Below are positions 35,909 through 44,424 of a stretch of 64,000 bases of DNA, one piece after another (the stretch's first letter is position 1; each line of letters opens with the position of its first letter). The translations under genes were made by a program, and so were the position numbers. The notes beneath the pieces are model-generated. The model ran no database searches. It was not told where the DNA came from and worked only from the letters and a program-made list of their open reading frames with translations. This DNA comes from Leptothrix discophora (GTDB lineage Bacteria > Pseudomonadota > Gammaproteobacteria > Burkholderiales > Burkholderiaceae_C), in NCBI RefSeq assembly GCF_030705305.1, contig NZ_JAUZEE010000005.1:124001-188000 (forward strand). Reading direction: 5' to 3'.

Positions 35909-37600
35909 ATGGCCAGCACCACCGCCAATGCACCGGCCGCCGCAACTCCGATGACCGCCGAGGAAAAGAAGGTGATCTTCGCCTCCTCGCTGGGCACGGT
36001 GTTCGAGTGGTATGACTTTTATCTGTACGGCTCGCTCGCAGCGATCATCGCCAAGCAGTTCTTCAGCGGCCTGGATCCGTCCGCCGCCTTCATCTTCGCG
36101 CTGCTTGCCTTTGCCGCCGGCTTCATCGTGCGTCCGTTCGGCGCGCTGGTGTTCGGTCGTCTCGGCGACATGATCGGCCGCAAGTACACCTTCCTGGTCA
36201 CCATCCTGATCATGGGCCTGGCGACCTTCATCGTCGGCGTGCTGCCCAACTACGCCTCGATCGGCGTGGCCGCTCCGGTCATCCTGATCAGCCTGCGCAT
36301 GCTGCAGGGCCTGGCCCTGGGTGGCGAGTACGGCGGTGCCGCGACCTATGTCGCCGAGCACGCGCCGCACGGCCGTCGCGGTGCCTACACCGCCTGGATC
36401 CAGACCACGGCGACGCTGGGCCTGTTCCTGTCGCTGATCGTCATCCTGTCGACCCGCACGATCCTGGGCGAAGAAGCCTTCGGTGACTGGGGCTGGCGTG
36501 TGCCGTTCATCGTCTCGATCCTGCTGCTCGCGATCTCGGTGTGGATTCGCCTGAGCATGAACGAGTCGCCCGCCTTCAAGAAGATGAAGGAAGAGGGCAA
36601 GACCTCGAAGGCCCCGCTGTCCGAGTCCTTCGGTCAGTGGAAGAACCTGAAGGTCGTGCTGCTGGCCCTGTTCGGCCTGGTCGCCGGTCAGGCCGTGGTC
36701 TGGTACTCGGGCCAGTTCTACGCGCTGTTCTTCCTGACGAGCGTGCTGAAGGTCGACGGTTCCACCGCCAACCTGCTGGTGGCCGCCTCGCTGATCATCG
36801 GCACCCCGTTCTTCGTCATCTTCGGCACCCTGTCGGACAAGATCGGCCGCAAGCCGATCATCATGGCCGGCCTGCTGCTCGCCTGCCTGACCTACTTCCC
36901 GCTGTTCAAGGCGCTGACCGAAGCCGCCAACCCTGACCTGGCCAAGGCGCAAGCCACCGCCCAGATCGCGGTCAAGGCCGACCCGGCCACCTGCTCCTTC
37001 CAGGGCAGCCCGATCGCCCGCGAAGTCGACTTCACGAACCCCTGCGACATCGCCAAGCGTGCGCTGGCGCAGAACTCGGCCAGCTACAGCAACGAGATCG
37101 TGGCTGCCGGCACGCCGACGGTCATCAAGATCGGCGACAAGGAACTGGCTGTCCCGACCGGCGTGCTGACCGCCGGTGGTCACAAGTTCGACGATGCGTC
37201 GGGCAAGGCGATCGCCGCGTTCAAGAAGGACCTGGCCGCCGCCCTGAAGGAAGCCGGCTACCCGCCGAAGGCTGACCTGGCCAAGCTGGACAAGATCAAG
37301 GTCATCATCATCCTGTCGATCCTCGTGATCTACGTGACGATGGTCTACGGCCCGATCGCCGCCATGCTGGTCGAGATGTTCCCGACCCGCATCCGCTACA
37401 CCTCCATGTCGCTGCCGTATCACATCGGCAACGGCTGGTTCGGTGGCCTGATGCCCACGATCGCCTTCGCGATGGTGGCCCAGAACGGCAACATGTACTA
37501 CGGCCTCTGGTACCCCATCACGATCGCTGCCATCACCCTGGTGATCGGTCTGCTGTTCGTGAAGGAAACCAAGGACGTCGACATCTACGCCGGCGACTGA
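35909..37600 (+). CDS. MHS family MFS metabolite:proton symporter
   Basis: 563 residues, longer than the usual ~430-450. Twelve helices are predicted; the MFS loop motifs GRLGDMIGRKYTF and GTLSDKIGRKPIIM and the MHS signature SSLGTVFEWYDFYLYG are present. An extra soluble segment of about 120 residues (341-464) lies between late helices and carries two Cys (362, 379) likely to form a periplasmic disulfide. Probably imports an organic acid or betaine-type solute. ATG 35909 has AGGAG upstream. Confidence 0.9.
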   Translation: MASTTANAPAAATPMTAEEKKVIFASSLGTVFEWYDFYLYGSLAAIIAKQFFSGLDPSAAFIFALLAFAAGFIVRPFGALVFGRLGDMIGRKYTFLVTILIMGLATFIVGVLPNYASIGVAAPVILISLRMLQGLALGGEYGGAATYVAEHAPHGRRGAYTAWIQTTATLGLFLSLIVILSTRTILGEEAFGDWGWRVPFIVSILLLAISVWIRLSMNESPAFKKMKEEGKTSKAPLSESFGQWKNLKVVLLALFGLVAGQAVVWYSGQFYALFFLTSVLKVDGSTANLLVAASLIIGTPFFVIFGTLSDKIGRKPIIMAGLLLACLTYFPLFKALTEAANPDLAKAQATAQIAVKADPATCSFQGSPIAREVDFTNPCDIAKRALAQNSASYSNEIVAAGTPTVIKIGDKELAVPTGVLTAGGHKFDDASGKAIAAFKKDLAAALKEAGYPPKADLAKLDKIKVIIILSILVIYVTMVYGPIAAMLVEMFPTRIRYTSMSLPYHIGNGWFGGLMPTIAFAMVAQNGNMYYGLWYPITIAAITLVIGLLFVKETKDVDIYAGD

Positions 37601-37622
37601 TCCCCAGTCCCCGCGCGACGCT

Positions 37623-37645
37623 GGCGGATGCCCCGTGCATCCGCC
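37623..37645 (+). other. Hairpin after symporter gene
   Basis: GGCGGATGC/GCATCCGCC, 9-bp stem with loop CCCGT, 22 bp after the stop; the same loop sequence recurs in the next hairpin. Confidence 0.65.
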
Positions 37646-37658
37646 GGCATCGGCCCCA

Positions 37659-37690
37659 GACGCCCGGCCCCGTGCCGGGCGTCGTCGTTT
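37659..37690 (+). terminator. Probable terminator of symporter gene
   Basis: GACGCCCGGC (37659-37668)/GCCGGGCGTC (37674-37683), 10-bp stem, followed by GTCGTTT. The T-run is short. Confidence 0.65.
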
Positions 37691-37821
37691 GCGGGCCATG
37701 GCGATCCCGAGTGCGCCGTCCGGGCAGCAAGCGATGCGTCAGTGTCCCTGTTGCATCATCCCGGCTTCGCAGCAGGTTCGCTGCCCCCGATACACCGTTC
37801 CGTTCTCAAGGAAGATTCGTC

Positions 37822-38013
37822 ATGTGGAAGCTCGTCGTTGGTTTCATCCTGTTCGCGGCCCTCGCGCTGTTCGTCCTCAGCAAGGGCGGTGACATCGACA
37901 TGAGCGGCGAGAAGCACGGCGTCGATGCCCACGAGCCGGCCGCCTCCGCCGCAGCGGCACCGGCCGCTTCGGACGCCGCCGCACCCGCCGCGTCTGCCGC
38001 CTCCGGTTCCTGA
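37822..38013 (+). CDS. Small membrane-anchored Ala/Pro-rich protein
   Basis: 63 residues: MWKLVVGFILFAALALFVLSKGG, an N-terminal membrane anchor, then GDIDMSGEKHGVDAHEP and a low-complexity Ala/Ser/Pro tail. AAGGAAG precedes the start. Small proteins of this form recur in Burkholderiales as far as I recall; no function is known. Confidence 0.75.
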   Translation: MWKLVVGFILFAALALFVLSKGGDIDMSGEKHGVDAHEPAASAAAAPAASDAAAPAASAASGS

Positions 38014-38055
38014 TGTGCGGTCGGCTGCGGCGGACCTGGTTCCGTCGCGGTCGGC

Positions 38056-38069
38056 TTGATGCACGTCAA
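38056..38069. promoter_or_regulatory. FNR/ANR box-like site upstream of sulP gene
   Basis: TTGATGCACGTCAA (within CTTGA-N6-TCAAG) matches TTGAT-N4-ATCAA at 9 of 10 conserved bases. It is centred 96 bp before the SulP start, nearly the same distance as the hemerythrin site. Confidence 0.55.
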
Positions 38070-38158
38070 GCGACGCCCATGCGCGTCCCCCACGCCCCGT
38101 CCGCAGCCTGCGCACGGGGCGTTTTGCTGTCGGCCGCGACCGACAATCCGCCCTGACC

Positions 38159-39871
38159 ATGGCCGGCCCCAACCTGCACCGCTTCCATCCGCGCCTGCTT
38201 GACGCCTGGGCCCACTACGACCGCCGCCAGTTCGGGGCCGATGCGGCTGCCGGCCTGACCGTGGGCGTGGTGGCGCTGCCCTTGGCGATGGCGTTCGCGA
38301 TCGCCTCGGGCGTCAAGCCGGAACAGGGCCTGGTCACCGCGATCGTCGCGGGCTTCCTGATCTCGGCGCTGGGCGGCTCGCAGGTCCAGATCGGGGGCCC
38401 GGCCGGTGCCTTCATCGTCATCGTCTACGGCATCGTCGAGCGTTTTGGCCTGGCCAACCTGCTGATCGCCACGATGCTGGCCGGCGTGCTGCTCCTGCTG
38501 ATGGGCTGGTTCAAGCTCGGCGCACTGGTGCGCTACATCCCCGTCAGCATCGTCATCGGCTTCACCAACGGCATCGCGGTGCTGATCGGGCTGTCGCAGG
38601 TGAAGGACCTGCTGGGCCTGCCGATCGACAAGCTGCCGGCCGACTTCCTGACCCAGCTTGGCGTGCTCGCCGGCGCGCTCGGCCGCATCGACCCGCTGGC
38701 GCTGCTGATCGGACTGGCCAGCCTCGCGGTGGTGGTGCTGTGGCCCAAGTCCTACCGCATGGACATCGCGCCAGACCACTGGCGTGCCCGCCTCGGCCGT
38801 GCCGCCGCACACGTGCCTGGCACGCTGGTCGTGCTGGTCGGCGCGACCGTCGCCACCGCCTGGCTGCACCTGCCGGTCGAGACCATCGGCTCGCGTTTCG
38901 GCGCCATCCCGCAAGGCCTGCCGCCGATCGCGCTGCCCGCGCTCAGCTGGGCCAGCGCCAAGCTGCTGCTGATCCCGACGGTGACCATCGCCCTGCTCGG
39001 CGCGATCGAGTCGCTGCTGTGCGCGCGGGTGGCCGACAACCTGGCCGACCACCCGCGCCACGACCCGAACCAGGAGCTGATGGCGCAGGGCGTCGCCAAC
39101 CTGGTCGCGCCGCTGTTCGGCGGCATCCCGGCGACCGGCACCATCGCCCGCACCGTCACCAACGTGCGCGCCGGTGCGCGCACGCCGATCGCCGGCATGG
39201 TCCACGCCGGCGTGATCCTCGCGGTCATGCTGGTGGCCGCGCCGCTGGCGCAGCATGTGCCGCTGGCGGCGCTGGCCGGCATCCTGATGTTCGTGGCCTG
39301 GAACATGGGCGAGTGGCGCGCCTTCGCCCATCTGCGCCAGTTCAACCTGCCGTACCGCACGACGCTGCTGGGCACCTTCGTGCTGACGGTGGTGTTCGAC
39401 CTGACGGTGGCGGTGGAGGTCGGCCTGCTGCTGGCCTGCGGCTTCTTCATCTGGCGCATGAGCCAGCTGTTCAGCGTGTCGCGGCCGGACCAGCCCGTGC
39501 TGCCTTCGGGCACCGAGCTGCGCCGGCTCGACGGCGCGCTGTTCTTCGGCGCGGTCGGCAAGATCGAGGGGCTGGAGAACCGGCTGGCAGCGGGCACGAC
39601 CCGGCTGGTGCTGGACCTGGATCGGCTGATCTGGCTCGACACCTCGGGGCTGGACGCGCTGCGCCAGCTGCACCGGCTGCTGGGCCGGGCCGGCATCGTG
39701 CTGGTGCTGGCCGCGCCGCAGGCCCAGGCGCGTTCGCTGATCCAGCGTTCAGGCTTCGCGGCCGACCTGGGGCCGGGCGGGCTGGTCGACCGTTTGGACG
39801 ACGTGACCGACGACCTGCCGGACGACCTGCCGGACGACGCGCCAGCCAAGGCCGCAACCGGGCACGGCTGA
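38159..39871 (+). CDS. SulP family anion transporter with STAS domain
   Basis: 570 residues. The membrane part (about 25-430) has the SulP features VGVVALPLAMAFAIASG and GGSQVQIGGPAGAFIVIVYG; a C-terminal STAS domain (about 445-550) contains LVLDLDRLIWLDTSGLDALRQL. Members carry sulfate, bicarbonate or dicarboxylates; the substrate is not assignable. Ends in an Asp/Pro repeat (DDLPDDLPDDAP). A probable FNR-type box lies upstream. Confidence 0.9.
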   Translation: MAGPNLHRFHPRLLDAWAHYDRRQFGADAAAGLTVGVVALPLAMAFAIASGVKPEQGLVTAIVAGFLISALGGSQVQIGGPAGAFIVIVYGIVERFGLANLLIATMLAGVLLLLMGWFKLGALVRYIPVSIVIGFTNGIAVLIGLSQVKDLLGLPIDKLPADFLTQLGVLAGALGRIDPLALLIGLASLAVVVLWPKSYRMDIAPDHWRARLGRAAAHVPGTLVVLVGATVATAWLHLPVETIGSRFGAIPQGLPPIALPALSWASAKLLLIPTVTIALLGAIESLLCARVADNLADHPRHDPNQELMAQGVANLVAPLFGGIPATGTIARTVTNVRAGARTPIAGMVHAGVILAVMLVAAPLAQHVPLAALAGILMFVAWNMGEWRAFAHLRQFNLPYRTTLLGTFVLTVVFDLTVAVEVGLLLACGFFIWRMSQLFSVSRPDQPVLPSGTELRRLDGALFFGAVGKIEGLENRLAAGTTRLVLDLDRLIWLDTSGLDALRQLHRLLGRAGIVLVLAAPQAQARSLIQRSGFAADLGPGGLVDRLDDVTDDLPDDLPDDAPAKAATGHG

Positions 39872-39923
39872 GGGACTTGCGCCGGCCCTGGACAATCGCG
39901 ACCCCACCGCCCGAACGCCTGCC

Positions 39924-40547
39924 ATGTCCGCTGTCCCTGACGCCCCGATGGACCCGATCGACCGCCCGCTCTCGTCCACCTCGCTGGTCCGCCTTGACGA
40001 TCCCGACCGCCCCGAGCCGGTCCGCCGTGTCGTCGCCGAACTCGCCGCCCAGGGCCATGCCCATCCGGTGCACTGGCTGGACGTGCCGGCCCGCACCGCG
40101 CAGGAAGCGGCCGACGCGCTGGGCGTCTCGCTCGGCCAGATCGCCAAGAGCGTGATCTTCCGGCGCCGTGCCGACGATGTCGCCGTGCTGGTCGTGACGG
40201 CCGGCGACCGCCGCGTCGACGAGGCCCGCGTGGTCGAGCACACCGGACCGATCGGCCGGGCCGACGCGGCCTACATCAAGGCGCAGACCGGCTTCTCGAT
40301 CGGCGGCGTCTCCCCGGTCGGTCACCTGAACCGGCCGGTGGTGCTGGTCGACGCCTCGCTCACGCGCTTCCCGGTGATCTGGGCGGCGGCCGGCCATCCT
40401 TGCGCGGTTTTCCCGCTCAGCCCAGACGAGCTGGTGCGGCTGTGTGGCGGGGCGCCGGTGCTGGCGGTCGTTCAGGGGGTCGTGCAAGGGGTCGTGCAGG
40501 CGGTCGTGCAAGCGGTCGTGCAGTCCCCCCCGGTGGACGCGGCCTGA
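39924..40547 (+). CDS. YbaK/EbsC-type aminoacyl-tRNA deacylase-like protein
   Basis: 207 residues. YbaK domain at about 30-180 with AKSVIFRRRADDVAVLVVTAGDRRVD and KAQTGFSIGGVSPVGH (the GxxxGGVSP block). Members hydrolyse mischarged Cys/Pro-tRNA. The C-terminus is extended by VVQG/VVQA repeats from a 12-bp tandem tract (40464-40523). Stop overlaps the next start by one base. Confidence 0.87.
   Translation: MSAVPDAPMDPIDRPLSSTSLVRLDDPDRPEPVRRVVAELAAQGHAHPVHWLDVPARTAQEAADALGVSLGQIAKSVIFRRRADDVAVLVVTAGDRRVDEARVVEHTGPIGRADAAYIKAQTGFSIGGVSPVGHLNRPVVLVDASLTRFPVIWAAAGHPCAVFPLSPDELVRLCGGAPVLAVVQGVVQGVVQAVVQAVVQSPPVDAA
40464..40523 (+). repeat. 12-bp tandem repeat, five units, in the YbaK-like gene
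   Basis: Five units of form G(C/G)GGTCGT(G/T)CA(A/G), encoding VVQ(G/A) repeats. As a multiple of three, unit-number changes keep the reading frame. Confidence 0.9.
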
Positions 40548-40780
40548 TGAGTGCGGCCGCATCCTCCACCGGCCCGGCCGGCGTGCCCAGCCCATGCGTC
40601 AACGTCTGCCGGCTCGATGCCAGCCAGCGCCACTGCACCGGCTGCCTGCGCCGGCTTGACGAGATCGCCGGCTGGTCGCGCATGAACGACGAGCAGAAGC
40701 TCGCGGTCCACGCGGCGATCGCCTGGCGACGCGAGCACGGCATGACCGCGCTCCCGCCGGCTGCCGCGTCAGGCGCCTGA
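40547..40780 (+). CDS. DUF1289 (YdhL-like) small protein
   Basis: 77 residues with the DUF1289 pattern SPCVNVCRLDASQRHCTGCLRRLDEIAGW broken as CxxxC...CxxC, four Cys likely to bind zinc or an Fe-S centre. Function unknown. Coupled to the YbaK-like gene; its last 12 bp overlap the convergent MFS-like gene. Confidence 0.85.
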   Translation: MSAAASSTGPAGVPSPCVNVCRLDASQRHCTGCLRRLDEIAGWSRMNDEQKLAVHAAIAWRREHGMTALPPAAASGA

Positions 40781-41959
40781 CGCGCCGGTGCCGATCCGCG
40801 AGTCGGCGACGTCCTGGCGGTGCAGCCAGCTGCGGCCGATCAGGAACTCCAGCGTCGTGGCCAGCGCCATCAGTCCGGCACCGCTGGCCAGGATGGTGAC
40901 GGGATCGGCGCCGTGCATCACGAGCCAGAAGCCGCCGAGCGCGATCATCCGGAACAGCCACAGGCCCGCCTCGCGCATCGCGATGCGGTCGGCCAGCGAG
41001 CCGTGGAAATCCATCGCGCGCTGGTGCAGCACCTGTTCGCTGGCCTGCCAGAACGGGCTGATGCCTGCCTGCATCACCAGGTGCAGCACGTAGAGCGCCG
41101 GCACCCAGGCGCTGGCGCCGAGCAGGATGTGGGCGCTCGCCAGGCCCAGGCAGGCCCAGGCCATCGAGCGGACCCGGTTGCCGGCGTGACGGCGGTGCCG
41201 CAGCGCCCACAGCCCGACCGCGCCGGCCAGCGTCGCCAGCGTGGCGACCCAGCCGTAGTGGCTGGCCTTGCCCAGGGCCTGCATCGCGCCGCTGGCGCTC
41301 ATCACCGTGCCGACCGCGAACATCACCGACGACAGCCCGTACAGCCGCATCGAGGCCCGCCAGCCGGGCTGGCGGGTCAGCGCCCAGGGCTGGTGCAGGC
41401 GGATCGGCGGCGTCGATGGCAGGCGTCGCACCGTTGCCAGCGCACCGATCGCTGCCAGGCCCGCATGGCCGAGGTAGAGCCCGCGCGCGGCCTCGGGCCC
41501 GTCGCCGGCCCAGGTCAGCCACAGGCTGGACAGCGCCATCGCCACCAGGCTGACGATCACCGAGGTGACGGTGACGTGCGCGGCGTAGCGGTCCCGCCCG
41601 GCATCTTCGACCAGGCGCAGCTCGATCCAGTGCCGGCCGGCCCAGGCCAGCCCGATGAAGCCACCGACGGCCAGCGCCAGCAGGCCCGGATGCCGGTGCG
41701 CGAAGGGCAGCACGCCGGCGGCCAGCAGCATCGCCGCCATGGCCAGGCGGCGGCTGTCGATCCGCCAGACCGCCCCGCTGCCGTAGCCCAGCACCACCCC
41801 GGCCATGACCGCGCTCAACATCAGCAGCGTGTAGGTGACGGTGGCGACGATGCCGCCTTCGGCATGGACCAGCACGGCCCCGAATCCGACCAGCGTGGAC
41901 AGGCTGGCCTGCACCGCGATGAAGGGCAGCAGGCGACGTTCGAGTGGGCTGAGTTGCAT
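40769..41959 (-). CDS. MFS-like membrane protein of unknown function
   Basis: 396 residues with about ten to twelve hydrophobic segments (e.g. 10-55, 75-100, 120-150). No substrate motif was recognised; the layout suggests a major facilitator-type transporter. An ATG at 41959 is preferred over an in-frame GTG at 41968. Divergent from the KdpD-like gene (58 bp). Confidence 0.7.
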   Translation of the reverse strand: MQLSPLERRLLPFIAVQASLSTLVGFGAVLVHAEGGIVATVTYTLLMLSAVMAGVVLGYGSGAVWRIDSRRLAMAAMLLAAGVLPFAHRHPGLLALAVGGFIGLAWAGRHWIELRLVEDAGRDRYAAHVTVTSVIVSLVAMALSSLWLTWAGDGPEAARGLYLGHAGLAAIGALATVRRLPSTPPIRLHQPWALTRQPGWRASMRLYGLSSVMFAVGTVMSASGAMQALGKASHYGWVATLATLAGAVGLWALRHRRHAGNRVRSMAWACLGLASAHILLGASAWVPALYVLHLVMQAGISPFWQASEQVLHQRAMDFHGSLADRIAMREAGLWLFRMIALGGFWLVMHGADPVTILASGAGLMALATTLEFLIGRSWLHRQDVADSRIGTGASGA

Positions 41960-42017
41960 GGCGTGCACAGTGTCGCCGCCTTGCCCGTCCTGAGGCCAGC
42001 CGTGCTAGCTTGGCGGC

Positions 42018-43592
42018 ATGCCTGACGTGCCCGCTGTCCATGCCGACGCCGATGCGGCCTCCCGTTCATCCCCCGCACCTGCCTTGCTGGTCTGGGCCGG
42101 CGTCTTCGCGCTGCTTTTCCTGCTCGACCCTCACATCGATCTGGCCAGTGGCGCCCTGCTGCTGGTGCTGGGCTCGGCACTGGCCGCGCTGTGGGTGCGG
42201 CCGGCCGTCGCGCTGGCGGGCAGCGCCGGGGCGGTTCTCGGCTTCAACGTCGCCTTCGTGCCTCCGCGCGGGACCTGGCAGGTCGACCTGCATCAGCACG
42301 TCCTGCTGCTGCTCACGGTGCTGGGGGTGAGCTGGATCGTCACGCTGCTGATGGGACGCCTGCGCCGCATGGCCGCCGAAGCCCGTGCCAGCGCGAGCCG
42401 CTCCGACCAGCTGCGCCACATCGGCGCGGCCCTGCGTGACGCCGATGCGCCGGCGAGCGTCGCGCCGCTGCTGCAGGCGGCCTTGCAGCAGGCGCTCGGT
42501 CCGGGCAGCGTGGCGCTGGTCGTGGTGGCAGACGAGGGGGTCGCCGTGGGAGGGGAGGCCGTGGCAGGGCAGGGCGACCCCGCGACCTTGCCCAAGGGCC
42601 TGAACATGCTGGACGCCGACGAGCGGGCCGGCGTCGCGCTGTGTCGCCACGAGGCCCGGGCGATGGGGCCGGGCACCGGCTGGCATGAGGAGCAGCCTGC
42701 CTGGTACCTGCCCATGCGTGGCCCGACGGCGGTGCAGGGCGTCGTGCTGCTGCGCCTGCCGCTGTCGGACGCACCCCGGCCGGCCTGGCTGCGCGAGCAC
42801 GCCCAGTCGCTGTGCGACCTGATGGGCGCCGCGCTCGACCGCGCCGCGACGCTGCAGGCCGCGCGGGCTGCCGAGGAGGCCGTGCAGGCCCAGCGCCTGC
42901 GCAACACGCTGCTGGCATCGATCGCCCACGACCACCGCACGCCGCTGGCCACCATCCTCGGGGCCGCCTCGATGCTGCACGACCAGGCCGAGCGGCTCGA
43001 CCTGGCCCAGCGCCTGCGGCTGGCCGCGACCATCGTCGACGAGGCCACCCAGCTGGACCGCCTGACCGCCAACACGCTGCAGCTGGCCCGGCTGGATGCG
43101 CCCGGCCTGACCTTGAGACGGGACTGGGAATCGGTCGAGGAACTGGTCGGCACCGCCTTGCGACGGGTGCGCCAGCGCCGCCCCGGCGCGGCCTTGCGCT
43201 GGCGTCGCGACGGTGAGCTGCCGCTGCTGCGGGTCGATGCGGTGCTGCTGGTGCAGTTGCTCGACAACCTGGTCGACAACGCCCTGCGCCACGGCGGCGA
43301 GAGCGGACCGGTCGAGCTGCTGGCCTGGGTGGCTGGCGAACGGGTCGTGATCGCCGTGCGCGACCGTGGCCCTGGCGTGCCGCCGTCTCAGCGCGCGTGC
43401 ATCTTCGAGGTCTACGTTCGCGGTGACGCCGTGTCGCCCGGTGCCGATCCGGCCCGGCCTGGTGCCGGTGTCGGCCTGGCGCTGTGCCGCGCGATCGCGC
43501 GGGTTCACGGCGGCGAACTGGGCGTGCGTGAACGCCACCGCGGCGGCGCCAGCTTCGAGCTCTGGCTGCCGATCGAGGTGCAGCCGACATGA
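42018..43592 (+). CDS. Shortened KdpD-like sensor histidine kinase
   Basis: 524 residues. It starts directly with the four-helix KdpD membrane module (DUF4118; about 22-112), lacking the ~370-residue KdpD and Usp domains that normally precede it, then a GAF-like region (about 130-280), HisKA with phospho-His304 (SIAHDHRTPLATILG) and an HATPase domain (DNLVDNALRHGG, RDRGPGVP, GVGLALCRAI). It probably senses K+ or turgor and phosphorylates the adjacent KdpE-like regulator (4-bp overlap). Confidence 0.88.
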   Translation: MPDVPAVHADADAASRSSPAPALLVWAGVFALLFLLDPHIDLASGALLLVLGSALAALWVRPAVALAGSAGAVLGFNVAFVPPRGTWQVDLHQHVLLLLTVLGVSWIVTLLMGRLRRMAAEARASASRSDQLRHIGAALRDADAPASVAPLLQAALQQALGPGSVALVVVADEGVAVGGEAVAGQGDPATLPKGLNMLDADERAGVALCRHEARAMGPGTGWHEEQPAWYLPMRGPTAVQGVVLLRLPLSDAPRPAWLREHAQSLCDLMGAALDRAATLQAARAAEEAVQAQRLRNTLLASIAHDHRTPLATILGAASMLHDQAERLDLAQRLRLAATIVDEATQLDRLTANTLQLARLDAPGLTLRRDWESVEELVGTALRRVRQRRPGAALRWRRDGELPLLRVDAVLLVQLLDNLVDNALRHGGESGPVELLAWVAGERVVIAVRDRGPGVPPSQRACIFEVYVRGDAVSPGADPARPGAGVGLALCRAIARVHGGELGVRERHRGGASFELWLPIEVQPT

Positions 43593-44293
43593 GTCGCACC
43601 GTCCTGCTGGTCGAGGACGACCGCGAGCTGCGCGCCACCCTGCGCGAAGCCCTGCAGGTCGAGGGCCATAGCGTGCTGGCCGCCGCCAGCCTGGCCGACG
43701 CGCGGTTGCTGGCCCGCCAGGCGCTCGCCAGCGACGCGCTGGACCTCGTGCTGCTGGACCTGGGCCTGCCCGACGGCGACGGTTCGCAGCTGCTGGCCGA
43801 GCTGCGCTCGCGCCCGGGATTGCCGCTGATCGTCATCTCGGCCCGCAGCGACGAGGAGGGCAAGGTCGCGCTGCTCGATGCCGGGGCCGACGACTACCTC
43901 GTCAAGCCCTTCAGCCTGGCCGAGCTGCTGGCTCGCCTGCGCGTGGCCTGGCGGCATCGCGGCCGGCATGTCGCACCGGCGCTGACCCGGATCGAGGTTG
44001 GCGGCCTGTGCGTCGACCTGCCGGCCCACCGTGTCACCCGGGACGGCCGCGAGGTTCACCTCACGCCGACCGAGTTCCGCCTGCTGGCGCGGCTGGTGCG
44101 GCAGGCCGGGCAGGTGGTCACGCACCGTCAGCTGCTGGCCGATGTCTGGGGCGTGTCCTTCGTCGAGCACACCCACTACCTGCGGCTCTACATGGGCCAG
44201 CTGCGGGCCAAGCTGGAGGATGAACCCGGCGATCCGCAGCTGCTGCTGACCGAGCCGGGGATCGGCTACCGGCTGGCGGATCCGGGCGTCTGA
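43589..44293 (+). CDS. KdpE-like OmpR-family response regulator
   Basis: 234 residues: receiver domain with phospho-acceptor Asp57 (VLLDLGLPDGDG) and a C-terminal winged helix (HLTPTEFRLLARLVRQAGQVV, VEHTHYLRLYMGQLR, GIGYRL) of KdpE type. Partner of the upstream kinase; 131 bp before kup, the probable target, since no kdpFABC genes are in view. Confidence 0.9.
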   Translation: MSRTVLLVEDDRELRATLREALQVEGHSVLAAASLADARLLARQALASDALDLVLLDLGLPDGDGSQLLAELRSRPGLPLIVISARSDEEGKVALLDAGADDYLVKPFSLAELLARLRVAWRHRGRHVAPALTRIEVGGLCVDLPAHRVTRDGREVHLTPTEFRLLARLVRQAGQVVTHRQLLADVWGVSFVEHTHYLRLYMGQLRAKLEDEPGDPQLLLTEPGIGYRLADPGV

Positions 44294-44424
44294 TCCTGGC
44301 GGCGTTACCGGAGGCGCTACCGGTGACGTTTCCCGGCTGCGCTCCCCGGCTGCGGCCCCTGGCCCTTATGCCTTCCTGATGCGGCCGCCGGCATGCTGTC
44401 ACCTTCCCAACCCCCAGGCTTGTC

